From assembly GCF_034113385.1 (NCBI RefSeq), contig NZ_JAXEXL010000011.1:62001-126000 (forward strand): a stretch of 64,000 bases of DNA, read 5' to 3'. Positions 15,414 through 24,883 of the stretch are shown here, piece by piece. The notes beneath the pieces are model-generated. The model had not been told where the DNA came from, made no database searches, and worked only from the letters and a program-made list of their open reading frames with translations. Positions within the stretch are counted from its first letter, which is position 1; each line of letters starts with the position of its first letter. A program made the position numbers and the translations under genes. This stretch comes from Atopobium sp034113385 (lineage in GTDB: Bacteria; Actinomycetota; Coriobacteriia; Coriobacteriales; Atopobiaceae).

Positions 15414-16208
15414 ATGAGAGCACGTTCGCGCACTCAGCTCCATGAGTTTATCGTGGTAGAAAACGCACCGGTAGCCGCTGGTCTTCATAGGATAGTAATC
15501 AAAGCAGACAAGCTTGCTCATACGATTATCCCTGGTCAGTTTGTAAACATTGCTGTTCCAGGAGACCCTTCGCATATTGTACGTATTCCTCTTTCGTACA
15601 GTGCTTCAGACCCTCAGGCCGGTACTATAGAAATCGTATATGCTCTGGTAGGAGAGGGCACTCGTCGTCTTGCTTCCATGAAGCCTGGTGATGGCTCTAA
15701 TCTTGTTGGCGCAAGCGGTAATGGCTGGCAGATTCATGATGACGATACGCGCGTGCTGCTGGTAGCAGGTGGCGTAGGAGTTACGCCTCTTATTGGTTTG
15801 GCGCGTGAGCTTGCTGATTCAAATACCGTTTTTGACATGGTTATTGGCGCTCAAACCAAAGATCGTTTGTGGGGTTCAGACCAGGCGCATGCAGCAGGTG
15901 CTGCGCAAGTTGTTATTACGACAGATGATGGCAGCTGTGGTCTTAAAGGGTTTACGACAGATGGTATGAAGCAGCTCCTTGCAACTCATTCATATGATCG
16001 AGTTTTTACCTGCGGTCCACAAATTATGATGAAGGGGATTGCTCAGGTAGCGCTTGAGCATGCTATTCCCTGTGAAGTATCTCTTGAGCGCATGATGACC
16101 TGTGGTTTTGGTGCCTGTCATGTCTGTAATGTGGCTATGGTTGGCGGCAGCTATAAGCGCTGTTGCACTGAAGGTCCCGTATTTGATGCAACTGAGGTGG
16201 TGTGGTAA
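15414..16208 (+). CDS. pyrK: Dihydroorotate dehydrogenase B, electron transfer subunit
   Basis: A 264-residue FAD and 2Fe-2S protein that passes electrons from dihydroorotate oxidation (PyrD) to NAD+. FAD-binding RIPLSYSA (58-65) and NAD-binding LLVAGGVGVTPLIGLA (115-130) are clear; the [2Fe-2S] ligands are Cys230, Cys235, Cys238 and Cys250 (C-x4-C-x2-C-x11-C). The ATG follows AAGGAAGGAG. It ends in TAATG shared with pyrD, which suggests equal translation of the two partners. Confidence 0.95.
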   Translation: MRARSRTQLHEFIVVENAPVAAGLHRIVIKADKLAHTIIPGQFVNIAVPGDPSHIVRIPLSYSASDPQAGTIEIVYALVGEGTRRLASMKPGDGSNLVGASGNGWQIHDDDTRVLLVAGGVGVTPLIGLARELADSNTVFDMVIGAQTKDRLWGSDQAHAAGAAQVVITTDDGSCGLKGFTTDGMKQLLATHSYDRVFTCGPQIMMKGIAQVALEHAIPCEVSLERMMTCGFGACHVCNVAMVGGSYKRCCTEGPVFDATEVVW

Positions 16209-17143
16209 TGCAGTCTGCTCATACTCAGGTAGATATGTCCGTAACTTTTGCGGGTATGTCTATGAAAAATCCTATCAATACGGCTTCTGGTACGTATGGA
16301 CAGGGCTATCAGTTTGAGGCATTTTATCCCGTCTCTACCTTAGGTGCCATTACTACTAAGGGTTGCTCGGCAGATCCTTGGGAAGGCAACCCAACGCCTC
16401 GCACAGCAGAGATTACCAGTGCAATTATTAATTCTGTTGGCTTGGAAAATCCTGGCGTAGAGGGCTTTGTAAAGTCGTACGGTACCTATCTTACTAACCT
16501 TGGCAGCAAGAATACACGCATTATTGTGCAAGCCGTAGGGCATACCCTTGATGAATACATTGCATCTGTAGAGAAGTACGAGCAGCTTGCTCCCTTTGCG
16601 GATGCTATTGAACTTAATGTGAGCTGCCCTAATGTTTCTGCTGGTGGTGCAGCTATGGGTGGCACTCCTGAGGGGGCAGCTGCGGTGGTACGTGCGGTAC
16701 GTAATCGCACTTCCAAACCGCTTATCATAAAGATGGCGCCCGTTAATGTGGGAGAAATTGCTCGCGCGCTGGAAGATGCTGGTGCTGACGGTTTGTCTTT
16801 AATCAATTCCATTCCCGGCATGGCCATTAACGTGCATACTCGTAAGAGCAGGCTTTCTAGGCCTACTGCAGGTATTTCTGGCCCTGCTATCCATAACATT
16901 GCAGTTCGTATGGTGTGGGAGGCTTACAAGGCTTGTAAGCTGCCCTTGTGCGGTATTGGCGGTATTTCTACTGGCGAAGATGCGGCCGAGTTTATCTTGG
17001 CTGGCGCTACTGCGATTTCTGTTGGTACGGCAAATCTTGTTGATCCCTGTTCAGCACCACGCATTCTGTCTGAGCTGACCACCTGGGCAGCTTCGCAGGG
17101 TGTCTCGCATATTACCGAGTTGATTGGAGCTTTTGAATGCTAA
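16208..17143 (+). CDS. pyrD: Dihydroorotate dehydrogenase B, catalytic subunit (class 1B)
   Basis: A 311-residue FMN protein with a TIM barrel that oxidises dihydroorotate to orotate. The catalytic base of class 1 enzymes, Cys140 in ELNVSCPN, and the phosphate-binding GIGGISTGEDAAEFILAGA segment are intact. Class 1B is shown by the partner PyrK gene directly before. ATG 16208 overlaps the pyrK stop by one base; an in-frame GTG at 16202 exists but is less likely. It overlaps pyrF by 7 bases. Confidence 0.95.
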   Translation: MQSAHTQVDMSVTFAGMSMKNPINTASGTYGQGYQFEAFYPVSTLGAITTKGCSADPWEGNPTPRTAEITSAIINSVGLENPGVEGFVKSYGTYLTNLGSKNTRIIVQAVGHTLDEYIASVEKYEQLAPFADAIELNVSCPNVSAGGAAMGGTPEGAAAVVRAVRNRTSKPLIIKMAPVNVGEIARALEDAGADGLSLINSIPGMAINVHTRKSRLSRPTAGISGPAIHNIAVRMVWEAYKACKLPLCGIGGISTGEDAAEFILAGATAISVGTANLVDPCSAPRILSELTTWAASQGVSHITELIGAFEC

Positions 17144-17853
17144 CTGCTTCCGAGCGCATAATCGTAGCACTTGACTGTGGGCAAGAAGAGGCAATGAGCC
17201 TCGCTCAGCGCCTACAAGGTCATGCTCAGTGGGTGAAGGTTGGCATGACCTTGTACTATGCTTGCGGACCAAAAATTGTTCAAGCAATGCATGATGCTGG
17301 TCTTAAGGTATTTCTCGATCTAAAACTGCATGACATTCCTCATCAGATTAGGGGTGCAGCTGAGGCTGCCTCTTATGCGGGGGCAGATATTCTGTCTATT
17401 CATGGTCTTGGCTCAGCTGCTATGATCGCTGCAGCTCGAGAAGGTGTACAAGCTGCTGCTTCAGACCGAGAAGAGCGCACTAAGTTGGTATCTATTACGG
17501 TGCTTACCAGCATGAATCAAGAATCACTCGCTTCTATTGGCATTGAATGCTCTCTTGAAGAAGAAGTGCAGCGTCTTGCTGCTCTTGCGTGCGCTCATGG
17601 TTCGGATGGCATTGTGTGCTCACCTCAAGAAGCTGCCGCCATGCGCCAACTACTGGGGCCTGACGCACTTATCGTTACTCCGGGTGTTCGTCCTGTGGGA
17701 GCTGCTTTGGGCGATCAGCAGCGTGTTGCAACACCGGCTCAGGCAATCGCAGACGGTGCATCTATGATTGTGGTTGGACGTCCCATTACTCAGGCGCATG
17801 ACCCCGTAGGAGCCTTTGATGCTATCGTTGAGGAGCTAAAAAAGACCAATTAG
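17137..17853 (+). CDS. pyrF: Orotidine 5'-phosphate decarboxylase
   Basis: A 238-residue TIM-barrel enzyme that decarboxylates OMP to UMP, the last step. The catalytic DLKLHDIP motif (Asp61, Lys63, Asp66) and a phosphate-binding VVGRPITQA near the C-terminus are present. The ATG lies within the last codons of pyrD. It closes the operon as seen here; pyrE, which makes OMP, is not present between or behind, so it must be elsewhere. No clear terminator follows. Confidence 0.95.
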   Translation: MLTASERIIVALDCGQEEAMSLAQRLQGHAQWVKVGMTLYYACGPKIVQAMHDAGLKVFLDLKLHDIPHQIRGAAEAASYAGADILSIHGLGSAAMIAAAREGVQAAASDREERTKLVSITVLTSMNQESLASIGIECSLEEEVQRLAALACAHGSDGIVCSPQEAAAMRQLLGPDALIVTPGVRPVGAALGDQQRVATPAQAIADGASMIVVGRPITQAHDPVGAFDAIVEELKKTN

Positions 17854-17892
17854 TGAGAAAATTTGCCAAAAGTGTGCAAAAATACCTGTTAG

Positions 17893-17923
17893 TTGTGTAA
17901 AGTGAGTGGTACTAGACTATAGT
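17893..17923 (+). promoter_or_regulatory. Candidate promoter of the mihF-gmk-rpoZ unit
   Basis: TTGTGT (17893-17898) and TATAGT (17918-17923) with a 19-base spacer, somewhat long, about 125 bases before mihF. The -10 box is good, the -35 moderate. A second weak pair (TTGTGC and TATAAG) lies nearer to the gene. Confidence 0.35.
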
Positions 17924-18047
17924 TTATGCACTCAAGGGTTGATTTTAATGCCTTGTATTGCCAAACTATGTTCTCGTTGACGTGTCAAAGCGCGTTTTTG
18001 TGCAGTTTGCATAACGATATATAAGATGTTTTGTGTTTGGAGGAAAA

Positions 18048-18356
18048 ATGGCTCTCCCTAACCTCACCCCAGAGCAGCGTAAGGCCGCTCTCGAGAAGGC
18101 AGCTGCTGCCCGTCACGCTCGTGCAGAGCTTCGTGAGAAGATTAAGAATGGCGAGGTTGCCCTCGATAGCGTTCTTAACTCTGATGATCCCATCGCTAGC
18201 CGTCTGAAGGTCTCTGCTCTTATTGAGTCCCTTCCTGGCTACGGCAAGGCAAAGGCTGCTAAGGTCATGGCCGAGCTTGGTATCTCTGACTCTCGTCGTG
18301 TAAAGGGTTTGGGTGCTCGTCAGCGCGAGCAGCTCCTTGAGGCTCTTTCCAAGTAA
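18048..18356 (+). CDS. mihF: Actinobacterial integration host factor (mIHF)
   Basis: A 102-residue basic nucleoid protein, not related to HU-type IHF. It has a long N-terminal helix rich in Ala, Lys and Arg and a helix-turn-like H2TH region LPGYGKAKAAKVMAELGI (about 64-81) that binds DNA, with KGLGARQREQLLEAL near the end. The ATG follows TTGGAGGAAAA; an in-frame earlier start lacks a ribosome site. It is followed immediately by gmk and rpoZ, the order kept in actinobacteria, which is strong support for identity and for the taxonomic call. Codon use is strongly biased (CTC, CGT, AAG), a sign of high expression. Confidence 0.9.
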   Translation: MALPNLTPEQRKAALEKAAAARHARAELREKIKNGEVALDSVLNSDDPIASRLKVSALIESLPGYGKAKAAKVMAELGISDSRRVKGLGARQREQLLEALSK

Positions 18357-18923
18357 GTGTCGGCGAATCCAAAACTTTTCGTCGTATCGGGACCGTCGGG
18401 TGCAGGTAAAGGCACTCTGCTTGCAAGGTTGCGTGCAGAGCGTCAGGACCTGGGCCTGACGGTTTCAGCAACTACACGCAGTCCGCGTGACGGCGAAAAA
18501 GACGGCATTTCTTATCACTTTCTTTCCGAGGCGCAGTTTGATGCCGGAATTGCTGCAGGTGATTTTTTGGAGTGGGCAGAGGTGCATGGCCATAAATATG
18601 GCACTCCAAAATCTGAGGTAGATGCTTGTTTGGCAGCTGGTCAGTCCGTTATCTTAGAAATAGATGTTCAGGGCGCGCTTATTGTTAAACAGCGCTATCC
18701 AAAGGCAGTACTCATTTTTATTGAACCTCCTTCACGAGAGGTTCTTGAGCAACGTTTGCGCAATCGGAAAACAGAAGACGAAGCTTCCATTAAGCTTCGT
18801 ATGGCAAATGCAAACAAAGAGCTTGCGCTTGCCCCCCAATACGACGTACGTGTCGTAAACGATGAGCTTGAGGTGGCAGTAAAAGACCTAGGTGCCATCA
18901 TTAAGCAATACGAAATGATGTAA
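18357..18923 (+). CDS. gmk: Guanylate kinase
   Basis: A 188-residue enzyme that phosphorylates GMP to GDP with ATP. P-loop GPSGAGKGT (8-16) and the GMP-binding SATTRSPRDGEKDGISYHF region (around 33-54) are clear. It starts with GTG directly after the mihF TAA without its own clear ribosome site, so it probably depends on ribosomes finishing mihF. Length fits the family (about 190-205). Confidence 0.95.
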   Translation: MSANPKLFVVSGPSGAGKGTLLARLRAERQDLGLTVSATTRSPRDGEKDGISYHFLSEAQFDAGIAAGDFLEWAEVHGHKYGTPKSEVDACLAAGQSVILEIDVQGALIVKQRYPKAVLIFIEPPSREVLEQRLRNRKTEDEASIKLRMANANKELALAPQYDVRVVNDELEVAVKDLGAIIKQYEMM

Positions 18924-18935
18924 GGAGTGTGCTCA

Positions 18936-19229
18936 ATGTCCGTCATTAAGCCACAGATTAACGATCTTCTCGATAAAACCGAGAATAACCCCTTCTTGCT
19001 GTGCTCTATCGCATCAAAGCGCGCTTGTGACATTAACGATATGCTTCGTGGTCAACATTTGCGTGTTACCGCTGTTCAGGCCATAGATGACATCACCGTT
19101 ATTGCATCCGGTAAGGATTCTATTGGCATTGCTATGTCCGAGATTTCCGATGGCACCCTCAGCTTTGTAAAGGATGCTTTTGATGAGGATATTAAGGGCG
19201 CAAACAGCAAATATGACAAGATTGACTAG
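18936..19229 (+). CDS. rpoZ: DNA-directed RNA polymerase omega subunit
   Basis: A 97-residue protein that helps assembly and stability of RNA polymerase by holding the beta' subunit. The conserved core PFLLCSIASKRACDIND (23-39) with the A-x-RA helix is present. The ATG follows AAGGAG; a GTG three codons earlier is possible but would place the site inside the gene. It follows gmk in the mihF-gmk-rpoZ cluster. Confidence 0.92.
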   Translation: MSVIKPQINDLLDKTENNPFLLCSIASKRACDINDMLRGQHLRVTAVQAIDDITVIASGKDSIGIAMSEISDGTLSFVKDAFDEDIKGANSKYDKID

Positions 19230-19238
19230 TACAAGCAT

Positions 19239-20489
19239 ATGATTTCTCGCGTTTGTCTTGTTCATTATCATGAGATTGGTTTAAAAGGTAAAAACCGTTC
19301 TCGTTTTGAAAATCAACTTGTTGTAAATCTGCAGCATGCACTGAGTGCGTTTCCTGTGGCGGATATTACAAGGATTTCAGGACATATACTGGTATCTGTA
19401 ACAGATGATTCTTGTGTGCACAAGCTTGCTCATACAGCTTCTTTGGTGCCAGGAATCGCTCGTGTTTCTCTTGCTTTAAGAACTGCTCAGCGTGAAGAAG
19501 AGTTTTGTGCTGCTGCAGTTCAGGCGTTGGGTGAAGCAGGGGAGTTTGCAAGCTTTAAGGTACACGCTCATCGTGCTGCCACTAATTATCCCTTGCATAC
19601 GCTGGAACTTAACAGGCTTGTTGGGTCTGTTTTGTGCGAGGCGTTTCCTTCTAAAAAAGTTGATGTGCATAACCCTGACGTAACGGTGTACGTAAACGTG
19701 GTTCAGGGTGATGTATTTGTCTATGCTGCCTCATTGGTTGGTGTGGGCGGTTTACCTGTTGGTACAGCAGGCAAGGTTGTCTCTTTGCTGTCAAGCGGTA
19801 TTGACTCTCCGGTAGCTACGTGGATGGTTGGTCGTCGCGGCGCTACCGTTATTCCTATTCATTTTTCTGGTCGTCCTATGACAGCAGATACAAGTGAGTA
19901 TCTCTGCCAAGATATTGTTGAAAAGCTTCGTCCATCTGGCATTATTGGTCGTATGTATGTAGTGCCTTTTGGTGAGGTTCAGCGTGAGATTTCTTTGGCG
20001 GTACCACAGGGACTTCGTATCATCATGTATCGGCGCATGATGTTTCAGATTGCTGAGCGTATTGCTCGCATTGAGGGCGCGCAAGCACTCGTTACAGGTG
20101 AGTCTTTGGGACAAGTTGCTTCTCAAACGTTGGAAAACATCACAGCTGTTAATGAGGCGGTAGAGATTCCTATTTTTCGTCCTTTGATTGGTACGGATAA
20201 ACAGGAAATTATCAAGCGTGCGCAGCAGATTGGTACGTTTGAGATTTCCAGTCAAACTGCACCGGATTGTTGTACGTTGTTTATGCCGCGTCGTCCAGAG
20301 ACGCATGCTCGTCTTAAAGAAGTGCATGCGGCATGGGAGCAGTTTGATCACGAAGCCTGTATAGAAAAGCTTCTTAATGAGCTTGAGTATCTTGATGTCG
20401 AAGGTTGTCCTTTCTACAGGCCTCCCAAGTTCATGCGTACGTATCACACTACTCTTGGCCCCGCAAAGTCAAGTCCTGTAGAAGAGTAG
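19239..20489 (+). CDS. thiI: tRNA 4-thiouridine synthase
   Basis: A 416-residue enzyme that activates uridine 8 of tRNA with ATP and inserts sulfur; it may also serve thiazole synthesis. It shows an N-terminal ferredoxin-like part, a THUMP domain (about 60-165) and the PP-loop domain with LSSGIDSPV near residue 186. The C-terminal rhodanese domain of the E. coli protein is missing, as in many Gram-positive members, which use a partner persulfide carrier. APDCCTLF holds cysteines near the C-terminus. It begins 9 bases after rpoZ with a weak ribosome site. Confidence 0.93.
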   Translation: MISRVCLVHYHEIGLKGKNRSRFENQLVVNLQHALSAFPVADITRISGHILVSVTDDSCVHKLAHTASLVPGIARVSLALRTAQREEEFCAAAVQALGEAGEFASFKVHAHRAATNYPLHTLELNRLVGSVLCEAFPSKKVDVHNPDVTVYVNVVQGDVFVYAASLVGVGGLPVGTAGKVVSLLSSGIDSPVATWMVGRRGATVIPIHFSGRPMTADTSEYLCQDIVEKLRPSGIIGRMYVVPFGEVQREISLAVPQGLRIIMYRRMMFQIAERIARIEGAQALVTGESLGQVASQTLENITAVNEAVEIPIFRPLIGTDKQEIIKRAQQIGTFEISSQTAPDCCTLFMPRRPETHARLKEVHAAWEQFDHEACIEKLLNELEYLDVEGCPFYRPPKFMRTYHTTLGPAKSSPVEE

Positions 20490-20529
20490 TTTATTAGAGC
20501 AGGTATTATGCCTGTTTGATTGTCTATAC

Positions 20530-20581
20530 AACCTCTGTTTGAGCTTTGTTAGAGTAGTGACAGCTCATGCAGAGGTTTTTT
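20530..20581 (+). terminator. Rho-independent terminator after thiI
   Basis: AACCTCTG pairs with CAGAGGTT (8 bp) with an inner GAGCT/AGCTC stem, followed by six T residues. It separates the mihF-gmk-rpoZ-thiI unit from the competence genes. Confidence 0.85.
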
Positions 20582-20636
20582 CATACGCTCTTGGGTTTGT
20601 GTCAGAGGTCTTCCACACTTAAGACAAGGAGGCACT

Positions 20637-21404
20637 ATGGCACAAATTCAACCGAGTCGCATTGCACGCAAGCTCTCTGTTTTACAACGTAGATATCGCC
20701 TAACAAAACCCAAGCTTATTGCATTAGGTATAGCTGCTCTTGTCCTTCTTGGGGGAATGGGTAGTGTTATAGTGCGTTCTTGGCCAGGTGGTTTTTTGCT
20801 TGGTCAATCAAAAGCGCAATCTGCCCAAACTATCGAAGCGAGTCATTTACAAAAATTGGCGGCTCAATCAGATGCGAGCTCTGATGCAGTCACACAAGCG
20901 TCAACAGCGCAAGCTCAAACGTTAGATGCTGTACAGTCCGTAGTAGTTCATGTAGATGGGGCAGTGGCACATCCTGGTGTATATACGCTTACACAAGCTA
21001 AACCACGCATTCGTGATGCCGTAGATCTTGCGGGAGGAATAGTAGAAGGGGCAGATACGTCTACTATTAACTTAGCTGCTCTTGTGAAAGACGGAAGCAA
21101 GGTATATATCCCAAAACAAGGAGAAGCAGCTGTTGTGGAACAGGCTGCTTCAGGTGGGTCTTGTGCTGGCGCAACGAGTGGGGACGTACAAGCAGATAGC
21201 GCAAGCTCTGGTGAGCGTATCAATATTAATACGGCAACAGAACAAGAGCTTATGAGTCTTCCTGGTGTAGGAAAATCTACAGCTCAAGCCATTATTGATG
21301 ACCGCAGAACAAACGGTGTATTTACAAGCACAGAAGACCTTATGCGCGTGTCTGGTATTGGCAATAAAAAGTTTGCAAAACTGCAAGGAAAGATTCGTGT
21401 ATAA
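20637..21404 (+). CDS. comEA: Competence DNA receptor ComEA
   Basis: A 255-residue membrane-anchored protein that binds double-stranded DNA outside the cell and hands it to the ComEC channel. One membrane segment (about 29-46), then an Ala/Gln-rich linker, an SLBB domain (about 100-160: VHVDGAVAHPGVYTL ... VYIPKQGE) and two helix-hairpin-helix motifs (about 193-255: INTATEQELMSLPGVGKSTAQ). The ATG follows ACAAGGAGGCACT. The comEC start overlaps its end, so both are made together. Presence with comEC suggests natural competence or at least DNA uptake in this lineage. Confidence 0.93.
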   Translation: MAQIQPSRIARKLSVLQRRYRLTKPKLIALGIAALVLLGGMGSVIVRSWPGGFLLGQSKAQSAQTIEASHLQKLAAQSDASSDAVTQASTAQAQTLDAVQSVVVHVDGAVAHPGVYTLTQAKPRIRDAVDLAGGIVEGADTSTINLAALVKDGSKVYIPKQGEAAVVEQAASGGSCAGATSGDVQADSASSGERININTATEQELMSLPGVGKSTAQAIIDDRRTNGVFTSTEDLMRVSGIGNKKFAKLQGKIRV

Positions 21405-23790
21405 GGAAGTTGAGCTTCCCTATAAACCTTATGTGCCAGAAAGCCTGTTGGTACTGGCTTGCTGTCTGGCTATAACCGCCCTCATTGTGATGGGATGTTT
21501 TTCTGTTCTTGTGCAAATTGGTGCAGTTGTAGTTTGTAGTATGAGCACAATTGCGTTGTGTCGTTTAAGGAGCAGAAGTAAAACCCAAAGTATCGTATGT
21601 GTGAGTCTGATTGTTGCATGTGCTCTGAGTGGTGGTATACATCAGCAGCAATTTGTAGATACCGCACAAGCACTACAACACGTTGCACCCTCAGCTTGCA
21701 AGTATGAACTGCTTAGCGATAGTACTCAGACGCGCTTTGGGTGGAAAGCCCGTGCACTGTGCATATATAGGAGCGCTGAGCATCCCACACAAACCTTACG
21801 CGCACAGGTGTGGCTTTCCAGCAAAGAGCCTTTGCAGTATGGAAAAGTTATACAGCTGGTAGGGCGCTATAAGAAAAATGCATCTGATCAATCTGGACAG
21901 CACAATGCTGCGCGTGGCATTTGTGGAACGGTACAGGTTGTACACGTGACACACACGTCGCATCAAGAAAACATTCGAGGAGCTGTTATTGCAGGTCGAG
22001 AAAAGCTGTTAGGTCGTATCAGCCCAGATGTACGTGCATCACGAGCGATTTTAGCCGGATGTATCTGTGGATACAAAACGGGGCTTTCGAGCTTTGGTAT
22101 TTCTCAAAGTCTGGCAAGTTGTGGACTCGCTCATATGGTGGCCGTATCTGGTGCTCACCTTACGCTTGTAGCGCATATTTTAATGGGGTGTATAGGCAAA
22201 ACATCGCTTAAGCCTGCATGGCGAATGGGAATTGTAATAGCGGTAACAGGTTTGTTTGTAGTATTGTGTGGCTGCTCAGCCTCTGCAATACGTGCATGGC
22301 TTATGTCTATAACAACGCAGACATCAGTGTTGTTGGGTAGACGTCCTTACGCACTTTCTGCTCTTTGTGTCTGTGGCATAGCTATGCTGATGATAGAACC
22401 ATTTTTAGTGGTGGACCTTGGTTTTTTACTGTCAGTAAGTTCGGTTATGGGCTTGTGTCTGTTTAATTCTTATGGCACCTATATTGGAAAGCTTATACTG
22501 CCTCAATTGAGTATATCGTTGCCTAAGGTTGTGCACAAATGCATGCGCGTTGTACAGCCTATTCAAGAATCGATGAGCTCATCTGCAGTAACTTCTTGTG
22601 CTGCCTTGGTAAGCACGCTCCCTCTTGTTGTACAGATATTTGGGAAGTTGCCCCTCGTAGGTCCACTCTCTAACTGCGTGATTGGACCACTCTTTGTGCT
22701 TTTTATCATGCTTGGTGTCATTGCAGCACCTTTTTTATTTGTGCCTTTGTTGGGAGATTGGCTGCTTGCACTATTAGATGTACTAGGAGAAGGCATCTTG
22801 TTGTTGTCGGGATGGTTTTCTCGTCTTCCGCTTGCGTGCATTACGCTTGATGCTTCCAGTTGGTGGTTGAGTGTTATTGTAGTGGCTGTACTCGTGCTGG
22901 TAGCACTTGTGTGGCCACGCTTATCTGCTCGGGCTGTTCGCAGTTGCATTGCTGGGCTGCTTTGTCTTTTTGTGCTGTGGTTTGTGCGCGTGCGGTATTT
23001 TGCTCCTCCTCGTGTCGTGGTATGTGATGTGGGGCAAGGCGATGCAATTGTGTTTCAGGATGGTCCGCATGCATTGCTGGTGGATACAGGGCCTAAGGGA
23101 GCCATCATGCAGGCTTTAGGTCGTAACCATGTTGTGCATTTAGATGGGATACTACTTACTCACTTGCATGATGATCACATTGGTGGCATGGAAGAGTTGT
23201 CCCATAGCATCTATGCACAGCAGGTATTTGTGGGCAATGGGGTAAAACCTTCCATTTCTCCAGAGTTGGAGCAGTATATTCGCAAAATAACGGGTACTGA
23301 CGCACAGGAACTTATGTATGGGGCTGTAATTTCTGTTGGTCGTTTTTCTTTGCGTAGTGTTTGGCCTCATAATCCAGCGGATGGCACACACAATGCGGAT
23401 TCCGTTATGTTGCTGTGTACGTATCAAGACAATGCTTACACACGCCCGTCCGTTACCATATTGCTTACTGGAGATGCCGAGAAGGACGAGTTGGAGCACG
23501 TGATACAGTCTCAGGACGTGGGAAAAATTGATGTGCTTAAAGTAGGACATCACGGTTCAGAAGTAAGCCTTACTCCAAGCCAAGCACAAAAACTAATGCC
23601 TCGCTATAGTCTTATTAGTGTTGGAGCTCACAATAAGTATGGACATCCAACACACACATGTTTGGACGCACTTTCTCAGGCTGGTTCACAGGTGTTGTGT
23701 ACAAAAGATTACGGAGACCTTGAGCTGCGTCCAGACAACAGTGGGGGCTTTGCTATTATGGGAGCACATAAAGGAGGTATTGATGACTAA
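21397..23790 (+). CDS. comEC: Competence DNA channel ComEC/Rec2
   Basis: A polytopic membrane protein of about 797 residues that passes single-stranded DNA into the cell. It has an N-terminal pair of membrane segments, a soluble OB-like part, the Competence domain (about 190-500 with AVSGAHLTLVAHIL and SASAIRAWLM), more membrane segments, and a C-terminal metallo-beta-lactamase domain with VGQGDAIVFQ, LTHLHDDHIGG (HxHxDH) and VGHHGSEVS, the proposed nuclease site. I chose GTG 21397 because AAGGAAAG lies 5 bases before it and it overlaps comEA by 8 bases; frames open further upstream run inside comEA and are implausible. Confidence 0.93.
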   Translation: MYKEVELPYKPYVPESLLVLACCLAITALIVMGCFSVLVQIGAVVVCSMSTIALCRLRSRSKTQSIVCVSLIVACALSGGIHQQQFVDTAQALQHVAPSACKYELLSDSTQTRFGWKARALCIYRSAEHPTQTLRAQVWLSSKEPLQYGKVIQLVGRYKKNASDQSGQHNAARGICGTVQVVHVTHTSHQENIRGAVIAGREKLLGRISPDVRASRAILAGCICGYKTGLSSFGISQSLASCGLAHMVAVSGAHLTLVAHILMGCIGKTSLKPAWRMGIVIAVTGLFVVLCGCSASAIRAWLMSITTQTSVLLGRRPYALSALCVCGIAMLMIEPFLVVDLGFLLSVSSVMGLCLFNSYGTYIGKLILPQLSISLPKVVHKCMRVVQPIQESMSSSAVTSCAALVSTLPLVVQIFGKLPLVGPLSNCVIGPLFVLFIMLGVIAAPFLFVPLLGDWLLALLDVLGEGILLLSGWFSRLPLACITLDASSWWLSVIVVAVLVLVALVWPRLSARAVRSCIAGLLCLFVLWFVRVRYFAPPRVVVCDVGQGDAIVFQDGPHALLVDTGPKGAIMQALGRNHVVHLDGILLTHLHDDHIGGMEELSHSIYAQQVFVGNGVKPSISPELEQYIRKITGTDAQELMYGAVISVGRFSLRSVWPHNPADGTHNADSVMLLCTYQDNAYTRPSVTILLTGDAEKDELEHVIQSQDVGKIDVLKVGHHGSEVSLTPSQAQKLMPRYSLISVGAHNKYGHPTHTCLDALSQAGSQVLCTKDYGDLELRPDNSGGFAIMGAHKGGIDD

Positions 23791-24751
23791 GATGAACAAA
23801 ACAGATCTGCTTGCTGCTTACTTATTGGTAGGTTCTGATGAACTTAAGCAGCAGCGTTCAGTTGCTCGTCTGAAGCAATACCTTAATCCTGACTTTATAG
23901 ATTTTAACGTGGAAGAGCATATGAGCGCCTCTACGTTAGAGCAAGAGAGTGTGCTCAATGCGCTGCAGGCACTTCCTTTTGGAGATAGCCGTAAACTTGT
24001 TATTGTGTGGGAAGCCGATAAGCTTACCAAGGATGTATCTGAGACGTTAGTAGGCTATTTAGCAGACCCTAACCCTTCCAGTGTTCTGGTTCTTATTGCA
24101 CATAGCTTAGCCAAGTCAACACGTTTATATAAAGCTGTAGCAAAGATTGGGACAAAGGCTGTTATTGATTGTGCAGCTAAGAAAAAGTTTGCCCTTGCGG
24201 GTGATGTGGTAAACATTGCTCAGACATACGGTTTACACATGGACAACGCGGCTGCTCGTAGACTCATTTTTAAAGTGGGCGAGTCAACAGTCATGCTAGA
24301 TAATCAGCTTGCTTCATTGGCTGCACGTTTTGGTGCAGGAGCTGCTATTCACGTCTCAGATGTAGATGCTTATGTGGCACAAATCGCAGAAGTGAGCCCT
24401 TGGGAGTTTTTAGATGTTCTTTGTAACAGGGATTTTGCTCGGTCTATGGAGTTGTTCCAAGCAATGAAATCCAATGGCTATGTACCGCTTCAGATGTATA
24501 TTACAACGTGTTTGCGTGAACTCATTTGTGTAAAAGCATTGCAGGCACGTGGTACAGCAGCACATATTGCTTCTGAACTTGGTAAGCAAGATTGGCAGAT
24601 AAAAAACTATCCGGGTTTTGCTCGTAAGTTTGCCCCAGGCGAGCTTGAGAAGCTTCTTAAAAAGAGCAAAGAACTTGAGTGGACGCTTAAAAATTCAAGC
24701 GAGAAAGACACTGCGTTTATCCAGTTTATTGTCGCTGTTTGTGGCAAATAA
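23783..24751 (+). CDS. holA: DNA polymerase III delta subunit
   Basis: A 322-residue AAA+-type protein of the clamp loader that opens the beta ring. Family signs: AAYLLVGSDELKQQRSV at the start, LPFGDSRKLVIVWEAD (about 67-82), and a C-terminal collar region with SPWEFLDVLCNRD. No P-loop is present, as usual for delta. ATG 23783 follows AAAGGAGGTATTG and overlaps comEC by 8 bases; comEC-holA order is common in Gram-positive bacteria. It ends before a bidirectional hairpin. Confidence 0.93.
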   Translation: MTKMNKTDLLAAYLLVGSDELKQQRSVARLKQYLNPDFIDFNVEEHMSASTLEQESVLNALQALPFGDSRKLVIVWEADKLTKDVSETLVGYLADPNPSSVLVLIAHSLAKSTRLYKAVAKIGTKAVIDCAAKKKFALAGDVVNIAQTYGLHMDNAAARRLIFKVGESTVMLDNQLASLAARFGAGAAIHVSDVDAYVAQIAEVSPWEFLDVLCNRDFARSMELFQAMKSNGYVPLQMYITTCLRELICVKALQARGTAAHIASELGKQDWQIKNYPGFARKFAPGELEKLLKKSKELEWTLKNSSEKDTAFIQFIVAVCGK

Positions 24752-24823
24752 ACGCAAGAACTACACCAATGTATACCAGGTATAGTGCGCAAGGTATATC
24801 GCTTTCAGAGTGGGCTTATTTAT

Positions 24824-24852
24824 AAAAAGACCTCGCCAGCACGCGAGGTCTT
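24824..24852 (-). terminator. Terminator of rpsT, possibly bidirectional
   Basis: AAGACCTCGC and GCGAGGTCTT form a 10-bp stem with a 6-base loop. On the minus strand five or more T residues follow, making it the rpsT terminator; on the plus strand only TTACAC follows, so it may also slow transcripts from holA. Confidence 0.8.
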
Positions 24853-24883
24853 ACACACAAAGATTACTAAGAAAAGCGCTTAG

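Noticed and set aside
19791..20447. Minus-strand open frame opposite thiI
   Set aside because: Antisense to a gene with THUMP and PP-loop motifs; no start signal.
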